Shown one piece after another: positions 62,399 to 64,000 of a stretch of DNA of 64,000 nt (the first letter of the stretch is position 1; every line of letters starts with the position of its first letter). This DNA comes from JADGRA01 sp052143535 (GTDB lineage Bacteria > Myxococcota > Myxococcia > Myxococcales > Myxococcaceae). Under the pieces are notes generated by a model, which saw nothing but the letters and a program-made list of their open reading frames with translations, was not told the DNA's origin and did no database searches. The DNA is taken from assembly GCA_052143535.1 (NCBI GenBank), contig JBKQSS010000101.1:1-64000 (forward strand), written 5' to 3'. A program made the translations under genes and the position numbers.

Positions 62399-63667
62399 AT
62401 GAAGGCCCTCCAAACACTGAGTGCGCAGAAAGCCGTGCGCCTGCTGGCCGGCGGCGAGCTCACGGCCGAGGCGCTGGTGGCCGCGTGCCTCGAGCGCATC
62501 GCCTCCGAGGAGCCGCGCGTGCAGGCCTGGGAATGGCTCGAGCCAGAACAGGCCCTGCACGAGGCCCGGGCGGCGGATGCCCACCCCCGCCCGCCCCTCT
62601 ACGGACTGCCGGTGGCCATCAAGGACATCATCGACACGGCGGACTTTCCCACCGGCTGCGGCTCGGCCCTGTACCGCGACCGCCGGCCCACCCGGGACGC
62701 CGCTTGCGTCCATGCGCTGCGCTCGGCCGGCGCCGTCATCCTCGGAAAGACGGTCACCACCGAATTCGCGGTCTACAGCCCGGGCCGGACCCGCAACCCC
62801 CGCCGCCTCACCCACACCCCCGGAGGGTCCTCCAGCGGCTCGGCCGCCGCGGTGGCTGCCGAGATGGTGCCCGCGGCGCTCGGCACACAGACGGCTGGCT
62901 CCGTCATCCGTCCCGCTTCGTTTTGCGGCGTCTTCGGTTTCAAGCCCACCTTCGGAAAGTTGTCCCTCAAGGGCGTCCACCCCTTGGCCCCCTCTCTGGA
63001 CACGCTCGGCCTCTTTACCCGGGCGCTGGAGGACGTCCCGCTGATGCTGGGGGCGCTGGGGTTGGCCCTCGAGGACGCGCCACTGTCCCGCCCGCCCCGC
63101 CTTGGCCTGTGGCGGACGGAGCTCTGGGGACTGGCCACGCCTTCTGTCCAGCGCCTTGCGGAGGCCGCCGCGAGCGCTCTCGCCGCCGCCGGCGTCGAGG
63201 TGCGGGAGGTGGAGCTCGGGGTGCAGGGCGCGAGCCTGGCCGAGGCGCAGGAGACTGTGATGGGCGTCGAAGCGGCTTCCACTTTCGCCTCTCTGCGGGC
63301 TACCCACCCAGAGGCCCTCAGCGCACGGCTGAGGACGTTTCTCGAGGAGGGGGCGGCCACACCCCCTGAGCGCTACCGGGCGGCGCAGGCCCTGGCGGAG
63401 GCGGGACGACGCCGGGCGGCCGAGGTTTTCCAGGAGGTGGATGTCCTTTTGACGCCCAGCGCCCCCGGGGAAGCCCCGGCTGGCCTAGAGGCCACGGGAA
63501 ACCCTGCCTTCAACCGCATCCCCACCTTGCTCGGGCTGCCTTGCCTCAACCTCCCCGGCGCGGTGGGCCCCACCGGCCTTCCCATTGGGCTGCAGCTTTT
63601 GGGGCCGGCCGAAGGAGACGCAGCGCTGCTCGCCGCGGCCGCCTGGGTGACGGCGCGGTTGGGTTGA
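62399..63667 (+). CDS. Amidase signature family hydrolase
   Basis: 422 aa from ATG 62399. Ser-cisSer-Lys triad: Lys75 in AIKDIID, cis-Ser144 in PGGSSSGS, nucleophile Ser168 in TQTAGSVIRP. The rest follows the amidase fold (CGVFGFKPTFGKLSLKGVHPLAPSLDT, shown in part). Not linked to gatB/gatC, so a GatA role is unlikely. Substrate unknown; an amide or nitrile-derived amide is plausible. Confidence 0.9.
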   Translation: MKALQTLSAQKAVRLLAGGELTAEALVAACLERIASEEPRVQAWEWLEPEQALHEARAADAHPRPPLYGLPVAIKDIIDTADFPTGCGSALYRDRRPTRDAACVHALRSAGAVILGKTVTTEFAVYSPGRTRNPRRLTHTPGGSSSGSAAAVAAEMVPAALGTQTAGSVIRPASFCGVFGFKPTFGKLSLKGVHPLAPSLDTLGLFTRALEDVPLMLGALGLALEDAPLSRPPRLGLWRTELWGLATPSVQRLAEAAASALAAAGVEVREVELGVQGASLAEAQETVMGVEAASTFASLRATHPEALSARLRTFLEEGAATPPERYRAAQALAEAGRRRAAEVFQEVDVLLTPSAPGEAPAGLEATGNPAFNRIPTLLGLPCLNLPGAVGPTGLPIGLQLLGPAEGDAALLAAAAWVTARLG

Positions 63668-63762
63668 GGCTCTCCGGCGCCCCCCCCCGGGGAAGGCGCG
63701 GCCCCCCCCGCGCTGGAAAAAGGCGTGCTAAATCCCCTCGAGGTTTGCTTCGGGGGAGGACC

Positions 63763-64000
63763 ATGAACCGTCGAGTCGCGCTGCTGCCTCGCCTCGCCAT
63801 GCTTCTCCTCCTGGTGGCCCTTCCCGCTCGGGCGAAGGAGACGGTGAAGCTCGCCTTCATCGGGCCGCTCACCGGGGGAACCTCCGCCGTCGGGCTGGGC
63901 GGCCGGAACTCGGCAGACTTGGCGGTCAAACTGCGCAACGCCAACCCGGCGTCCAAGTACCAATACCAGCTGGTGGTGCTCGACGACGAGTGCAAGCCAG
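63763..64000 (+). CDS. Branched-chain amino acid-type ABC substrate-binding protein, 5' part
   Basis: 79 codons present, cut by the window edge. ATG behind GGGGGAGGA. Signal peptide ending ALPARAKE, then VKLAFIGPLTGGTSAVGLGGRNSADLAV, given as the family hallmark of LivJ-like periplasmic binding proteins, and YQLVVLDDECKP. Binds Leu/Ile/Val or other amino acids/amides for an ABC importer. It follows the amidase by 95 bp; that gap carries C9 and C8 runs. Confidence 0.85.
   Translation, partial: MNRRVALLPRLAMLLLLVALPARAKETVKLAFIGPLTGGTSAVGLGGRNSADLAVKLRNANPASKYQYQLVVLDDECKP

Noticed and set aside
63668..63762. C9/C8 runs before the binding-protein gene considered as a terminator
   Set aside because: No stable paired stem followed by T residues on the plus strand; may also reflect sequencing of homopolymers.

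Overview
This 64 kb window is GC-rich (about 70% by eye) and densely packed. Genes often start with GTG, and many neighbours share a 4-base GTGA stop/start overlap. The gene content points to a fruiting myxobacterium (Myxococcota, probably suborder Cystobacterineae). It has a kinase / NtrC-type regulator / Crp-type regulator cluster that matches mrpA-mrpB-mrpC of Myxococcus development, a complete bacterial mevalonate operon, two Hanks-type Ser/Thr kinases, a receiver-PATAN (DUF4388-type) regulator and a very long coiled-coil protein. I cannot assign a genus. No tRNA, rRNA, CRISPR array, insertion sequence or prophage was seen.

Layout. 1-9.5 kb is accessory: a truncated protein of tandem Ig-like repeats, a secreted S9 peptidase, an aldo/keto reductase, TrpB2, a GlcG/HbpS-like protein, a small secreted protein, a DksA-like protein without zinc cysteines, and a potassium channel. 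9.7-15.2 kb (minus strand) is the isoprenoid operon fni-mvaA-mvaK1-mvaD-mvaK2. 15.3-22.5 kb holds a DsrE-like protein, a coiled-coil membrane protein, a HAMP histidine kinase, and the dapF / degenerate GGDEF / PATAN-regulator operon. 22.7-30.1 kb holds a large Ser/Thr kinase and a methyltransferase-like coiled-coil protein of about 1040 residues.

30.1-38.3 kb is the translation/nucleotide core: hpt, prs, rplY, pth, rpsF-rpsR-rplI, dnaB. A single-domain response regulator and an MpaB-like oxygenase sit between prs and rplY. 38.3-40.4 kb (minus) is a thiamine cluster, thiE / class-I glutamine amidotransferase-like / thiD. 40.5-45.3 kb holds small conserved proteins, two membrane proteins, and a minus-strand operon of two paralogous four-helix membrane proteins plus two exported proteins of unknown function. 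clpB and a D-amino-acid-oxidase-like flavoenzyme follow.

49.0-53.1 kb (minus) carries truA, a Ser/Thr kinase, an RlmI-like methyltransferase and an amidohydrolase-fold protein that has lost key metal ligands. 53.1-56.4 kb is the mrpABC-like locus, whose mrpC upstream region contains repeats, a strong hairpin, a sigma-54-like element and an operator-like site. 56.5-64 kb carries a membrane-anchored MutS-like ATPase, an M1 aminopeptidase, an Asp/Glu racemase, two small exported proteins, an amidase, and the start of a Leu/Ile/Val-type binding protein cut by the window edge.
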